A stretch of DNA of 64,000 bases from Novosphingobium sp. (GTDB lineage: Bacteria > Pseudomonadota > Alphaproteobacteria > Sphingomonadales > Sphingomonadaceae). Below are positions 16,264-24,374 of the stretch, piece after piece. The translations under genes were made by a program, and so were the position numbers. The notes beneath the pieces were generated by a model. It saw only the letters and a program-made list of their open reading frames with translations. It did not search any database and was not told where the DNA came from. Each line of letters starts with the position of its first letter. The first letter of the stretch is position 1. Where the stretch lies: assembly GCF_027486195.1 (NCBI RefSeq), contig NZ_JAIXPP010000126.1, positions 1-64,000 on the forward strand, in the 5' to 3' direction.

Positions 16264-17412
16264 ATGGGAAATCTCAGCGCCCTCAAAATCAAAAGCCTCA
16301 AGGAACCTGGTCGCTACTCTGATGGGGACGGACTGATTCTGGATCTCAAGGCGCCCGGTCGGGGCCATTGGACGGTCCGGGTGCAATATGGCGGCAAACG
16401 CCGCGACATCGGACTGGGCTCGCTGGAGCATATTGGATTGGCCGATGCCCGCGCGGCAGCAGGCGAGATTCGCAAACAGGCTCGCTCGGGAATTGATCCG
16501 CTGGCCGAGCGAAAGAAGGAACAGGTGATCGTTCCGACGTTCAAGGATGCAGCAGAAACAGTCCATCGTGAGCACCAGGGCGCCTGGAAGAATGGCAAGC
16601 ATCAAGCCCAATGGATCAACACGCTCGAAACCTATGCCTTTCCGAGGCTGGGCAAATTGCTTGTCTCCGAGATGGAAGGACCGGCGATCCGAGATGTTCT
16701 CGCGCCCATCTGGCTGGCAAAGCCTGAAACCGCGCGGCGTGTCCGTCAGCGGATTGGCGCAGTCCTCGATTGGGCCTATGCGAAGGGGTATCGCTCCAGC
16801 GAGGCGCCCATGCGTTCGCTGTCAAAAGGATTGCCGCGCCAGCCCCGCAAGGACGGGCACTTTGCAGCCATGCCTTTCAGCGATGTTCCCGCGTTTTTGG
16901 TGCGTCTTCGCCAACGCGGGTCGGTTACCCGATTGGCGCTCGAATATTTGATCCTTACCGCAGCCCGATCTGGAGAGGTGCGCGGGGCACGCTGGTCGGA
17001 GGTCGATCTGGCGGAGAAGGTCTGGCTCATTCCGGCCGATCGGATGAAGGCTGGCAAGGAGCATCGCGTCCCCTTGTCCGACGCAGCGCTTGAAGTGCTG
17101 GGGCGCGTCAGACCATTCGAATCGGAGATTTCCGACCTGATCTTCCCGGGTCAAAAAGCCAGGAAATCGCTTTCTGACATGACCTTGCTCAAGGTGCTTG
17201 AGATGATGGATGTCCCGGTCACTGTTCACGGCTTCCGTTCCACTTTCCGGGACTGGTGTGCTGAGGAGACCCAATATCCCGGCGAGGTGGCTGAAGCGGC
17301 GCTGGCGCATACGATTCCGAACAAGGTAGAAGCAGCCTATCGGCGCACGGATTTTTTCGAAAGGCGCAAAACCCTGATGAGCGAATGGGCCCGATATTGC
17401 TTTCCAGGGTAG
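16264..17412 (+). CDS. P4-type tyrosine recombinase (island integrase)
   Basis: A 382-aa phage-type integrase with the N-terminal DUF4102 arm-binding domain (YSDGDGLILDLKAPG, RDIGLGSLEHIGLADAR). Catalytic residues visible are Arg235 in AARSGEVRGARW, a Lys in KAGKEHRVPLS, HGFRSTFRDW, the second His in ALAHTIPNK and the nucleophile Tyr in VEAAYRRTDFFERR. All key residues are present, so it looks active. It reads away from tRNA-Ser(GGA), the usual arrangement for islands inserted in tRNA 3' ends. No second copy of the tRNA 3' end was found to the right in this window. Confidence 0.94.
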   Translation: MGNLSALKIKSLKEPGRYSDGDGLILDLKAPGRGHWTVRVQYGGKRRDIGLGSLEHIGLADARAAAGEIRKQARSGIDPLAERKKEQVIVPTFKDAAETVHREHQGAWKNGKHQAQWINTLETYAFPRLGKLLVSEMEGPAIRDVLAPIWLAKPETARRVRQRIGAVLDWAYAKGYRSSEAPMRSLSKGLPRQPRKDGHFAAMPFSDVPAFLVRLRQRGSVTRLALEYLILTAARSGEVRGARWSEVDLAEKVWLIPADRMKAGKEHRVPLSDAALEVLGRVRPFESEISDLIFPGQKARKSLSDMTLLKVLEMMDVPVTVHGFRSTFRDWCAEETQYPGEVAEAALAHTIPNKVEAAYRRTDFFERRKTLMSEWARYCFPG

Positions 17413-17548
17413 TCCCAGCGTCGGCAATGGATCCGATGTCTCCAATACGACCGTACCGATGCCACACTTGTTTGAAGCTTTTGCCTTGACGTGATGACGC
17501 GGGCGACCTCTGCACCAGCGTAGGTGAGCGATGATGTGGTCGTTGTAG

Positions 17549-17991
17549 GTCCACGTCTACCGCGCAGCGCTGGATTTTGGCCTTCCCGCGGCCTTGCCTG
17601 CGAACGAGCCGCGGGTGCAGCAGCTGGTCCGGCAAGGCGCACTTCAACGCGGCGCCGGCGTCAACCAGGGCACGCTGACCACGAAAGAAGCGGTCGCATC
17701 CGAACAGCGCATCGTTGCGGCCTTGGCAGCAGGCAGGGGGAAGGTCTCGCCGATCATCGGCACCGATGAAGCGGGCATGTGGCTGCAGTGCCTCTCGCAG
17801 CTCAAATATGGCATCACCTTGAACGCGGGGTAGGAAGGGCAGGACGCCTACTGCTCGGCTCAACCAATCGAATCGTGGCGATCCAGGGCGTCATGGGCAC
17901 CGGCAAGAGTACGGCGCTCAAGCCAGTGGCCGATATCGTGCGCGAGCAAGGCAGGACCGTGCTGGACCTGAACAGGGACACCCGGCTGTGA
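17549..17991 (+). pseudogene. Remnant of MobF/TraA-type conjugative relaxase-helicase
   Basis: Two adjoining frames together read like the internal part of a TrwC/TraA-type relaxase. The first (from about 17549) contains HVYRAALDFGLPAAL, LVRQGALQRG and EQRIVAALAAGRGKV and ends at 17833. The second contains NRIVAIQGVMGTGKSTALK, with the Walker A motif GTGKST, and ends at 17991. The frame changes near 17830, and both the nuclease domain and the rest of the helicase are missing. It points to a former conjugative element. Family assignment rests mainly on the Walker A neighbourhood. Confidence 0.6.
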
Positions 17992-18568
17992 TCTGTCTTT
18001 GAAAACGGCATTCGGCAGCCAGTGATCTTGCAAGATCAAGCGCGTTACCGAGGATCGTTTTATCCTGCCCGCAAACCATTTTGCGTTGCTTCACTTCGGC
18101 AAGGATCAAGAGGGTGTCGATGCCGTGGTGTGCGCTTGCCTTCTCTCCATTGCGCAGGAAGCTGGAATAGTCCTCGGCAGCCAAGCATCAGAAGCTAGAA
18201 TTCGACGCCGACCGGGTGGTCGAGCAGCCGACTGACTAGAGCAGATTCCGATGCGATTGCAACGGACCGACTGCTCCAGGCATTTGTTCTACCGCGTTTT
18301 CCGAGCCAGCAGGTGATTCAACCTGCTTCGAAAGCGCTCTAGATACTGCACGGCGTTCATTAACGCGGCAAGACCGCAAGCCCATCTGGTCCACAGCGAC
18401 CAGAGACCCTTCGATCGGGCCATTCCCCGTGGCCGCGCACAGGCTCGTATTGCGATCTACCTGCGCACAGCTCTCACAACTGCGGGGTAAACAGAAGAAC
18501 TATATTGATATGCTATCGAGAGGGATAAGGAACCTACCAAATGACTGTGATATGGACGGTAGCTATCA
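17992..18568. other. Gene-poor region with decayed sequence
   Basis: About 580 bp between the relaxase remnant and the next regulator. No convincing gene is seen. A short fragment around 18181-18238 reads KLEFDADRVVEQPTD and an 88-aa minus-strand frame (17918-18184) matches nothing I recognise. The only structured item is the repeat at 18236-18342. Confidence 0.5.
18236..18342. repeat. MITE-like repeat with CTAGAGC ends
   Basis: A 107-bp segment bounded by CTAGAGC and GCTCTAG (7-bp terminal inverted repeats). It contains an internal AGCAGGT-GATTCA-ACCTGCT hairpin. It resembles short non-autonomous repeats frequent in sphingomonad intergenic DNA. A similar start (CTAGAGCGATTTCC) recurs at 62418. 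Confidence 0.5.
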
Positions 18569-19345
18569 GTGCAAAATCTCGCTCGAAATTGTGCCGCAAG
18601 ACCGTCTAATCGGGCTGTTTTAAACGTCAGAGATATTCAAGGCGAAACGTATTTCGCGCAAATTGATCCATCCGATATTGGTGCAGCGTTCGTTTTTTAT
18701 AACGATCGCACAGAGAAGGAACGGCGTGATTGGGTTAGCCGCGTGTTTCCGGGGCATCTCGCTTTTGAGGCCGCCAAAGTCGATCAGCTGTTTTCGACTG
18801 TTTACCAATCCCGCTTCGACGTTGTACTTGTAGGCTCGAACGACGCGCCGCGCGTGATCAGGATGCTGCGTGTGCACATAGGCAGTATCTCGGACAAGCC
18901 GAAGCTTCTCCTGGTGAAGGCAATGTCTCCTGCGGACCGCGCAGCGGCATTGATGGCCGGATTTGACGATGTCATCGATTACACACGCGCGACACCTGAG
19001 GAGGTGGTCGCACGGGTCAGAGCCATTGTGCGCCGATACCAGATCAGCGCTGCCGACGCCGCGCTGAGTGCGGCAGAGAACTCCAATCTCTCGCGCATTG
19101 CCGAAATATCGGCCCTTACTGCTCGCGAGCGGCGCATTCTTGAAGCGCTTGCGAAGCGACTTGGCAGACCGGTTTCACATGCGTTTCTTTCGAGGCTGAT
19201 CAGCGAGGACGTGGCCGGTGCCTCGGCCCTCTATCTGAGAGTGGTTATCTGCTGCCTGCGCAAAAAGCTGCGCAAGGGCGCATCGATCGTAGCCCGGCTG
19301 GGGCAGGGGTATGAACTCTCGCTCGATCCAGGCGTGTCCATGTAA
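18569..19345 (+). CDS. Orphan pseudo-receiver / winged-helix transcriptional regulator
   Basis: 258 aa from a GTG start; an in-frame stop lies just upstream. Residues about 80-165 look like a CheY-type receiver (FDVVLVGSNDAPRVI, GFDDVIDYTRATPEEVVARV), but the position of the phosphorylated Asp is Gly in VLVGSND, so it is probably not phosphorylated. Residues about 180-255 form an OmpR/PhoB-type winged helix (LTARERRILEALAKRLGRPV ... GYEL). No histidine kinase is nearby. It stands alone, converging on the gene for the exosortase-type secreted protein, and may regulate the EPS/exosortase region. The 50832-51359 product shares the receiver-like part. Confidence 0.72.
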   Translation: MQNLARNCAARPSNRAVLNVRDIQGETYFAQIDPSDIGAAFVFYNDRTEKERRDWVSRVFPGHLAFEAAKVDQLFSTVYQSRFDVVLVGSNDAPRVIRMLRVHIGSISDKPKLLLVKAMSPADRAAALMAGFDDVIDYTRATPEEVVARVRAIVRRYQISAADAALSAAENSNLSRIAEISALTARERRILEALAKRLGRPVSHAFLSRLISEDVAGASALYLRVVICCLRKKLRKGASIVARLGQGYELSLDPGVSM

Positions 19346-19528
19346 ATTGAGGCCCTGGCTCTCCAAGCTGAGGCGTCGACTGGCTTGATGGAACGTATGC
19401 AACTTGTCGGTAAGGTTCTGTGCAGAACCTCTGAAACGGATGCTGTAGGTTGCCAAAAAGGCGGGAAGGTTGAACTCCCCGCCTCTCGGTTTTTGTGCTC
19501 AACTCAGCTGTCAAAAGAGCCAATGAGC

Positions 19529-20074
19529 TCAAGCGGATAAAGCTGCGCCGCGACGGAACCGCGTGAAAGCCAGTGCAGCCAGAACGGCGAATGCCGAAAG
19601 CAGTCCACTACCAGCCAGCGGCGAGGGTGCCGCAGGGCCGTACGTGATCCGTGGGGTCCAGCCATTGGAGTCACAACAAACGCCAGATCCTCCGTTGAGG
19701 CTTGAGATTGTGCTGTAAAGCGAAACTGTCTGGCCATAGGCCACATCAAGGCTTGCAGTTGCCGTGCTGGGCAGGCCGATGGTGCTGTCGCCCGTATACA
19801 GCGTGTAGAGATCATTGCTGCTGACGATATTAGCGATGACATTGCCACCGTTCGTAAGGGCGATGTTCCCCGACCAGAAGTAGCCGGCACTCTGCCAGCT
19901 GAATGACGATGGAGCACTTACGTCACCACTGACGGTACCAGTGTAGGAACCATAAATAGAATCGAAGGCGTTGATCGTGAATGTGGCGGCATTCGCAACA
20001 GAACCGAGCGTGACCGTTGTAGCCAGTGCAGCTGCCGACACGAAAGCCTTCATGTTTCTCAATGTAGTGTTCAT
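19529..20074 (-). CDS. Secreted protein with exosortase-type (PEP-CTERM-like) C-terminal tail
   Basis: 181 aa. The start MNTTLRNMKAFVSAAALATT leads into a Sec signal ending VANAA near residue 30. The middle is Ser/Thr/Gly-rich and beta-like. The C-terminus has the tripartite exosortase signal: a proline-containing motif (PAAPSPLAGSG), a hydrophobic helix (LLSAFAVLAALAF) and a basic cluster (TRFRRG). The motif is not a canonical PEP or VPEID box. The gene lies 147 bp downstream of the minus-strand exosortase operon, making it the likely dedicated substrate. An upstream in-frame ATG at 20164 is less likely. Confidence 0.72.
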   Translation of the reverse strand: MNTTLRNMKAFVSAAALATTVTLGSVANAATFTINAFDSIYGSYTGTVSGDVSAPSSFSWQSAGYFWSGNIALTNGGNVIANIVSSNDLYTLYTGDSTIGLPSTATASLDVAYGQTVSLYSTISSLNGGSGVCCDSNGWTPRITYGPAAPSPLAGSGLLSAFAVLAALAFTRFRRGAALSA

Positions 20075-20221
20075 AAATCTCTGCCCCCGACATAACCTCG
20101 AAAAGTGCGCACGTATTGCGACCCTCATTATTCTAGACATGCGGCAGACCCGCGAAATAGCCATTCAGGTTATCGCGGTAGTTTCCAATCAAGCGCTTGG
20201 AAGCCCGTGCTGGTAGTGCGA

Positions 20222-20719
20222 TTATGTCCAGACGTCTCCGGTTGGCACCGGCAGGATCGCCATGCAGGCGCACGGGTCGTCAATCACCAGCAATGCCGTG
20301 CGCGACCAAGGGGATTGCCCGAAGCTGAAGGCACCGCGCAGCCGCAGCCGCACAAGTTCTGCCATCAGCCGCACGCGCGAGATCTGCTGGTCGGTCCACT
20401 CGCCAAACGCGTAGCTGGTTCCCGGCTGAAGCGTTGCGGATTGAAAGTCGTCGGCCAGATTCGAGATCGACAGTGCACGAACCCGCACATCCGCGCCGCA
20501 GAGCGGCGAACGGGCGAGGAGCGCCACCTCTGCCGCGCGCGTGCTGCGGCCCCATGCCTGATTGACCTTCAGTTCGGTGCGATAGCCAGCCCGCCGGAAG
20601 ACCTGCCCTGTCCGTTGGAGCAGGGCACGCGGATCCTGCGGTTCCTGCTGCAGGATGTGCGGAACCGTGCTCACAAGGGCCGCAAGAAACGCGGCGCGCA
20701 GGGCCCAGGTGCTCAACAC
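20222..20719 (-). CDS. Exosortase-associated hypothetical protein
   Basis: 165 aa from a GTG that overlaps the exosortase stop (GTGTTGA); the longer open frame upstream lies opposite real exosortase codons and is a shadow. One N-terminal hydrophobic segment (WALRAAFLAALVSTVPHIL) could be a signal anchor, followed by a soluble region with three Cys (SPLCGADVRV, CACMAILPVP). No family is recognised. Its position as third gene after the EpsD-like PPIase and exosortase suggests a periplasmic accessory role, comparable in place to EpsI in other exosortase loci; this is inference. Confidence 0.65.
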   Translation of the reverse strand: MLSTWALRAAFLAALVSTVPHILQQEPQDPRALLQRTGQVFRRAGYRTELKVNQAWGRSTRAAEVALLARSPLCGADVRVRALSISNLADDFQSATLQPGTSYAFGEWTDQQISRVRLMAELVRLRLRGAFSFGQSPWSRTALLVIDDPCACMAILPVPTGDVWT

Positions 20720-21573
20720 CGCCGATTTGCCCAGCGCGATCCGAGGCTGCACAAGGCGACTGTCACCAGCGAGAGGCCGACGCCGAACATCTCCGCACCC
20801 TCGCCGTTGTGCCAATACTCGTAAGCATCCAGACTGCGTGCCATGAGGACCAGCCGCACGGTGTTGAGCAGGATGATTGCCAGCCACACCATTCCGATCG
20901 AGGCAAGGTTGCGCCGGGTCCATGCTGCGCCGTCAAGTATGGCGATACTGGTATAGCACAGCGACACGAGCGAGAGATTGGCGAAGGACGAACACGCCAT
21001 CCCAACCGTGATGCCCACGTCATTCGGCGGGGTGATGTGATTATCCGACCAGGTGGAACCCGGCACGGCGGCCGTCATCAGCACACCGGCGAGGGCCGTG
21101 TCCATTCTCAGGATCACGTCGCCCAAAAGGAGGACGACCAGACGCGATCCGATCCGATAGAGGCCGATCGCCATGAGGATGACAGCGAACTTGCGCTGGT
21201 TGTCTGACCAGCCCTTCGTACGAAGAACGATCCATCCGATCAGCAGCAGGCCGACATACAGCATGTTGCCTGACAGCATCATCGTCAGTCCCAGCAAGGA
21301 AACAACCGACCAGACCTGCCCGGACGTTGCGGCCGGGGTCAGCTTGTCGCGAACGAGCAGCGTGATTGCACATCCCCAGACGATGACCTCGATCATGCTC
21401 CAGGATGCGCGATCGGTTCCCGCCGCCAGTTCGGTTGCCATGATGCCGGCCATGCGCAGCGCGGAGCACAGCAAGGCGACCCACAGCAGCAACTCGCGCG
21501 AAGACATGTGCGCGAGGCCTGCAGCGCACACCGACAGGCCGGCTGGCCTGCGCAGGGCCCATCTCCCGTTCAC
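20713..21573 (-). CDS. Exosortase family transpeptidase (subtype unassigned)
   Basis: A 286-aa polytopic membrane protein with about eight hydrophobic segments. The exosortase/archaeosortase catalytic triad is visible: Cys194 in GMACSSFANLS, Arg240 in LLNTVRLVLM and His255 in YEYWHNGEGAE. The spacings (46 and 15 residues) and the C, N-x-x-R, H order fit the family. Exosortases cut the C-terminal sorting signal of secreted proteins at the inner membrane and are linked to EPS formation. The start overlaps the upstream PPIase stop (ATGA). The likely substrate lies two genes downstream. It is shorter and more divergent than XrtE at 45889-47796. Confidence 0.8.
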   Translation of the reverse strand: MNGRWALRRPAGLSVCAAGLAHMSSRELLLWVALLCSALRMAGIMATELAAGTDRASWSMIEVIVWGCAITLLVRDKLTPAATSGQVWSVVSLLGLTMMLSGNMLYVGLLLIGWIVLRTKGWSDNQRKFAVILMAIGLYRIGSRLVVLLLGDVILRMDTALAGVLMTAAVPGSTWSDNHITPPNDVGITVGMACSSFANLSLVSLCYTSIAILDGAAWTRRNLASIGMVWLAIILLNTVRLVLMARSLDAYEYWHNGEGAEMFGVGLSLVTVALCSLGSRWANRRC

Positions 21574-22667
21574 TGCGCCGAGTACTTGATGACGGCTTTG
21601 GATCGAAGCTCGTCGATTGCTGCTTTCAGGCGCCTGTCGAGGTTCTGCTTGTTCACAATCTCGCGCGCGGCTTCGAGCTGGATCTCCGGCGGCGTGTTCG
21701 TTGGTACCCGGCCTTGGATGACGCCGATAAGGGCTGCACGACCCTGGGGCATTACGAACACATCGCCGGGTTTCATTTTCAATAGCTTGTCAGTCACTGG
21801 TGCAGGCAAATCAGCGCTGTCCAACGTCTGGAGCCTCCGTCGATACGGGGCCTGCACCTCCTGAAGGTAGCGTTCCGCCCTATCCATCGTTGCGAACACC
21901 ACCTCCGGATTCGTTGGGCTGGTCGAGAGGACGCAGTTGAAGCCGTCGATGACGAAGGTCTGGCGCTCCGCAAACACGGCGGGATGTGCGGCCATGAACT
22001 GCCGGGCCTCCTCGTCACTTGCTGGCGGCGGGGGCGTGCCGGCAAAGCGCTGCACGACGGTGTTGGCGAGGATCATTGCATCAGCGCGCGCACGCAAGGC
22101 CGCTGTGCGCGGATCCTTTGTCATGCCCTGCTTGCCTGCAATAGCAATGAGCAAGTGCCGTTCGATGATCCGATCCAGCAATTGCTTGCGTGCTGAGGCG
22201 CTGAGCTGACTGTAGTCAGCACCAGCTGCAATGACCTCTGCAGCAAGCTCGGAACGGGTAATCGGCTCGTCATTGACGGTCGCAATGGTCTCGCGGCGGA
22301 TCTGTTCGTGGCGCCAGACTTTATACGCGGCGATCAAAGACCCCGTGAGGAGGGCCACCGCTGCTACCACCATCAGCCAGTAGCGCCGTCGCGACAATGT
22401 TGTCCGGAAACGCGCGAGGCGCCGCGCCCATTTGCGCAGTGCGCGTTGAACCGACAGCCGCCGCGCGGGCCTCTTGGGTTTGCGCCAGGCAAACGCAAGC
22501 TTCAGCGTCCTGCGCAGTTTGACCCACGTCCGCCCCGGAACCTTTTTTGCCGCTGCCTTGGCCTTTGGCTGACTGCGGGCCTTGCGCGCCATGCGATCGA
22601 ACAACCGGCGAAGGCGGCGCCAGGCGACGACAACGAACGCAGGCTGGCTATCCTCTGGACGCGACAT
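21570..22667 (-). CDS. EpsD-like (SurA/parvulin-related) peptidyl-prolyl isomerase
   Basis: 365 aa. A very basic N-terminal cytoplasmic region of about 95 residues (RRLRRLFDRMARKARSQPK ...) precedes one membrane anchor (YWLMVVAAVALLTGSLIAAY). The periplasmic part has the SurA/EpsD N-terminal pattern (VNDEPITRSELAAEVIAAG, LLDRIIERHLLIAIAGKQGM) and a short parvulin-like C-terminus (KMKPGDVFVMPQGRAALIGV). EpsD-type isomerases accompany exosortases in many EPS loci, and here the gene is translationally coupled to one. The long Arg/Lys-rich cytoplasmic tail is unusual for the family. Confidence 0.8.
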   Translation of the reverse strand: MSRPEDSQPAFVVVAWRRLRRLFDRMARKARSQPKAKAAAKKVPGRTWVKLRRTLKLAFAWRKPKRPARRLSVQRALRKWARRLARFRTTLSRRRYWLMVVAAVALLTGSLIAAYKVWRHEQIRRETIATVNDEPITRSELAAEVIAAGADYSQLSASARKQLLDRIIERHLLIAIAGKQGMTKDPRTAALRARADAMILANTVVQRFAGTPPPPASDEEARQFMAAHPAVFAERQTFVIDGFNCVLSTSPTNPEVVFATMDRAERYLQEVQAPYRRRLQTLDSADLPAPVTDKLLKMKPGDVFVMPQGRAALIGVIQGRVPTNTPPEIQLEAAREIVNKQNLDRRLKAAIDELRSKAVIKYSAQ

Positions 22668-23206
22668 GGGTACCTTCTTCGGCGCCGCTGGTGTCCATGG
22701 TCAGGCAACCGAGCTCGGGTTTCTGGAACCTTCCATTTGCAGCAAACACCCGAAGTTAGCGAGACTTCCAAAGGCGTACGTCCATAGCCGGGAGTTTTAC
22801 GACAACCGGCTCTGGCGGATGCGCCGGCGTTTCGCGCGATGCTTATCTGATCGAGGTCCCGAGCCGGCAGCGCCTGCTCGCTGATGCCGGTGTCATCGCA
22901 AAGTTGCAGGCGGAGATTGCGATCCTGCCGCGGCTAGAACGGGGATGCTTATCCGGCTCCACTTTCGGCGTCAGGTGTTCGCCGGAGAGCAAACTTTGCT
23001 TGCGCGGTGGTCCCGATTCACAATGAGACGGCGCAGCCACAGATTGAAAATCCATCACCTAGGTAATCTAGCATATTCAAGGTTCTCTCTTTAAATTATA
23101 AAGCACTTGCGGAAGTTTTTACTGGCGGCGGGCGCTGTCCGCTGAGGTTTAGCGAATGGCTATCCGTACCTCAGGTGTGGGCTGGGTGCATTTGCCGGGA
23201 TGCACT
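22668..23206. other. Intergenic region between divergent units; no convincing gene
   Basis: About 540 bp between the leftward exosortase operon and the rightward YbjN-like gene. It presumably holds both promoters. A short frame reading LIEVPSRQRLLADAGVIAKL near 22850 matches nothing I know. From about 23050 the sequence becomes AT-richer (TTCTCTCTTTAAATTATAAAG). Confidence 0.4.
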
Positions 23207-23630
23207 ATGGGTGCGAGATATAATGAAGCGGAGCAGCTGATGCCGATGCAACGCCGTCTAGCAGCGATTCTGAGCAATAGTTCTTTGCCTTACGAGATCG
23301 ATGAGGAGGGGGGGCTTCTACATATCTGACGGGTTTGCATTGCCGTTATGGATATCGGTGGCTACCGGTGGAAAGTTCATAAAAATTTTTACTTATGTCG
23401 ACGTCCGGGATGGGGTATCGGAAGGCGCTGTGTTGAAATTAGTAAATGAATTAAATGCTTATTATTTTCCGAACTCGATTTCTTATAGGTGGGGAAAGCT
23501 TTGGTCGTATTTTTACATTCCCGTCGAAATCCTCCAGGTTGACGCAGTTATTGTCGAAACGACGTTCATCTGTGCAAGTAGTTTTCTGGCCGGCGTCCGT
23601 GATCTGGATAAGCACAATATTGTGCTTTGA
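23207..23630 (+). pseudogene. YbjN-like gene split by a frameshift in a G7 run
   Basis: The first frame starts at ATG 23207 and reads through RRLAAILSNSSLPYEIDEEGG, then stops shortly after 23314. The second frame, open from 23301, continues GFYISDGFALPLWISVATGG, KIFTYVDVRDGVSEGAVLKL, VNELNAYYFPNSISY to 23630. Joined, they make one protein of about 140 aa resembling the YbjN/type III chaperone-like fold. The junction is a run of seven G (23308-23314), where a one-base change would restore the frame. It could be a true pseudogene, a phase-variable gene or a base-call error. Confidence 0.6.
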
Positions 23631-23822
23631 TACCGTCGGCTGTGCGTGCTGACGAATGGACCGCCTGTTTGCTGCCTCGGCTAGAATCTCCCTCGTATCG
23701 GCCGGCCAATGCCTTGGAGCGCATCTGAGGGGCGGCCTTGGGCCGACAGACGTAGTCATTTGGGCTATGGAGTTGGACCTTAAAACTATTCAACCAGCCG
23801 AAATTTGATCTAACGGGAGTGG

Positions 23823-24374
23823 GTGTCTTATTCCTCGGCCCCGCGAACATTGACCTCAGCAGAACCCAAGCTGGCGACAAAAAAATGGTACGTCGCCGAG
23901 ATTTTGCAAAGCAAATCAAGATACGCACTTCAGAATTTGAAGATGCAGGGCTTTACAACTTTTTATCCTCATTTTCAATCTTGTCGAAAGCAGGGCAAGA
24001 TCTTCCGCAATGTGTTGGTGCCTTTGTTTCCACGGTACGTTTTCATCAACTCTGCGCTGGACCGGAAACAGGTTCGACTTATCAACTCAACCTACGGTGT
24101 CAGGGGATTGCTGACCAGCGACACCAGAAGCCCATCCTCTGTCAGTCCTGCTGTCATGCAGGATCTGCTTGATCGCTGCGATGACGCGGGCATCGCATCC
24201 AGCGGGCTTTCGCGGGGTGATGAAGTGCGCTTCATTTCGGGGCCGTTCTATGGCCATCTTGCCTCAATCGAGAGCCTTGATGCTCACGGCAGGATCATGG
24301 TTCTTTTCCGATTGCTCGGCATGGAAAACAGGTTGGTCGTGGAACCGGCTGCTATCGCACCGGTCGGTCGGTAA
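23823..24374 (+). CDS. NusG/RfaH-family specialised transcription elongation factor
   Basis: 183 aa from a GTG start. The N-terminal NGN domain is clear: KKWYVAEILQSKSRYALQNL, GFTTFYPHF, VPLFPRYVFINSALD and INSTYGVRGLL. A short C-terminal KOW-type domain follows (LSRGDEVRFISGPFYGHLAS ... VVEPAAIAPV). RfaH-like paralogues of NusG are dedicated to long capsule/EPS operons, which they keep from terminating early. This gene lies 349 bp upstream of the large EPS operon and is the best candidate for its activator. The housekeeping nusG would be expected next to rpl genes, not here. Confidence 0.88.
   Translation: MSYSSAPRTLTSAEPKLATKKWYVAEILQSKSRYALQNLKMQGFTTFYPHFQSCRKQGKIFRNVLVPLFPRYVFINSALDRKQVRLINSTYGVRGLLTSDTRSPSSVSPAVMQDLLDRCDDAGIASSGLSRGDEVRFISGPFYGHLASIESLDAHGRIMVLFRLLGMENRLVVEPAAIAPVGR

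Noticed and set aside
17918..18184. An 88-aa minus-strand frame that at first looked like a transposase fragment.
   Set aside because: No DDE or other transposase motif and no terminal inverted repeats could be found around it.
20175..20181. A second GCGGTAG match.
   Set aside because: It lies on the wrong strand relative to the nearby genes and has no hairpin or long operon after it; it shows the 7-mer alone occurs by chance.
22582..22884. A 100-aa frame upstream of the exosortase operon.
   Set aside because: It overlaps the EpsD-like gene antisense and has no domain or ribosome site.
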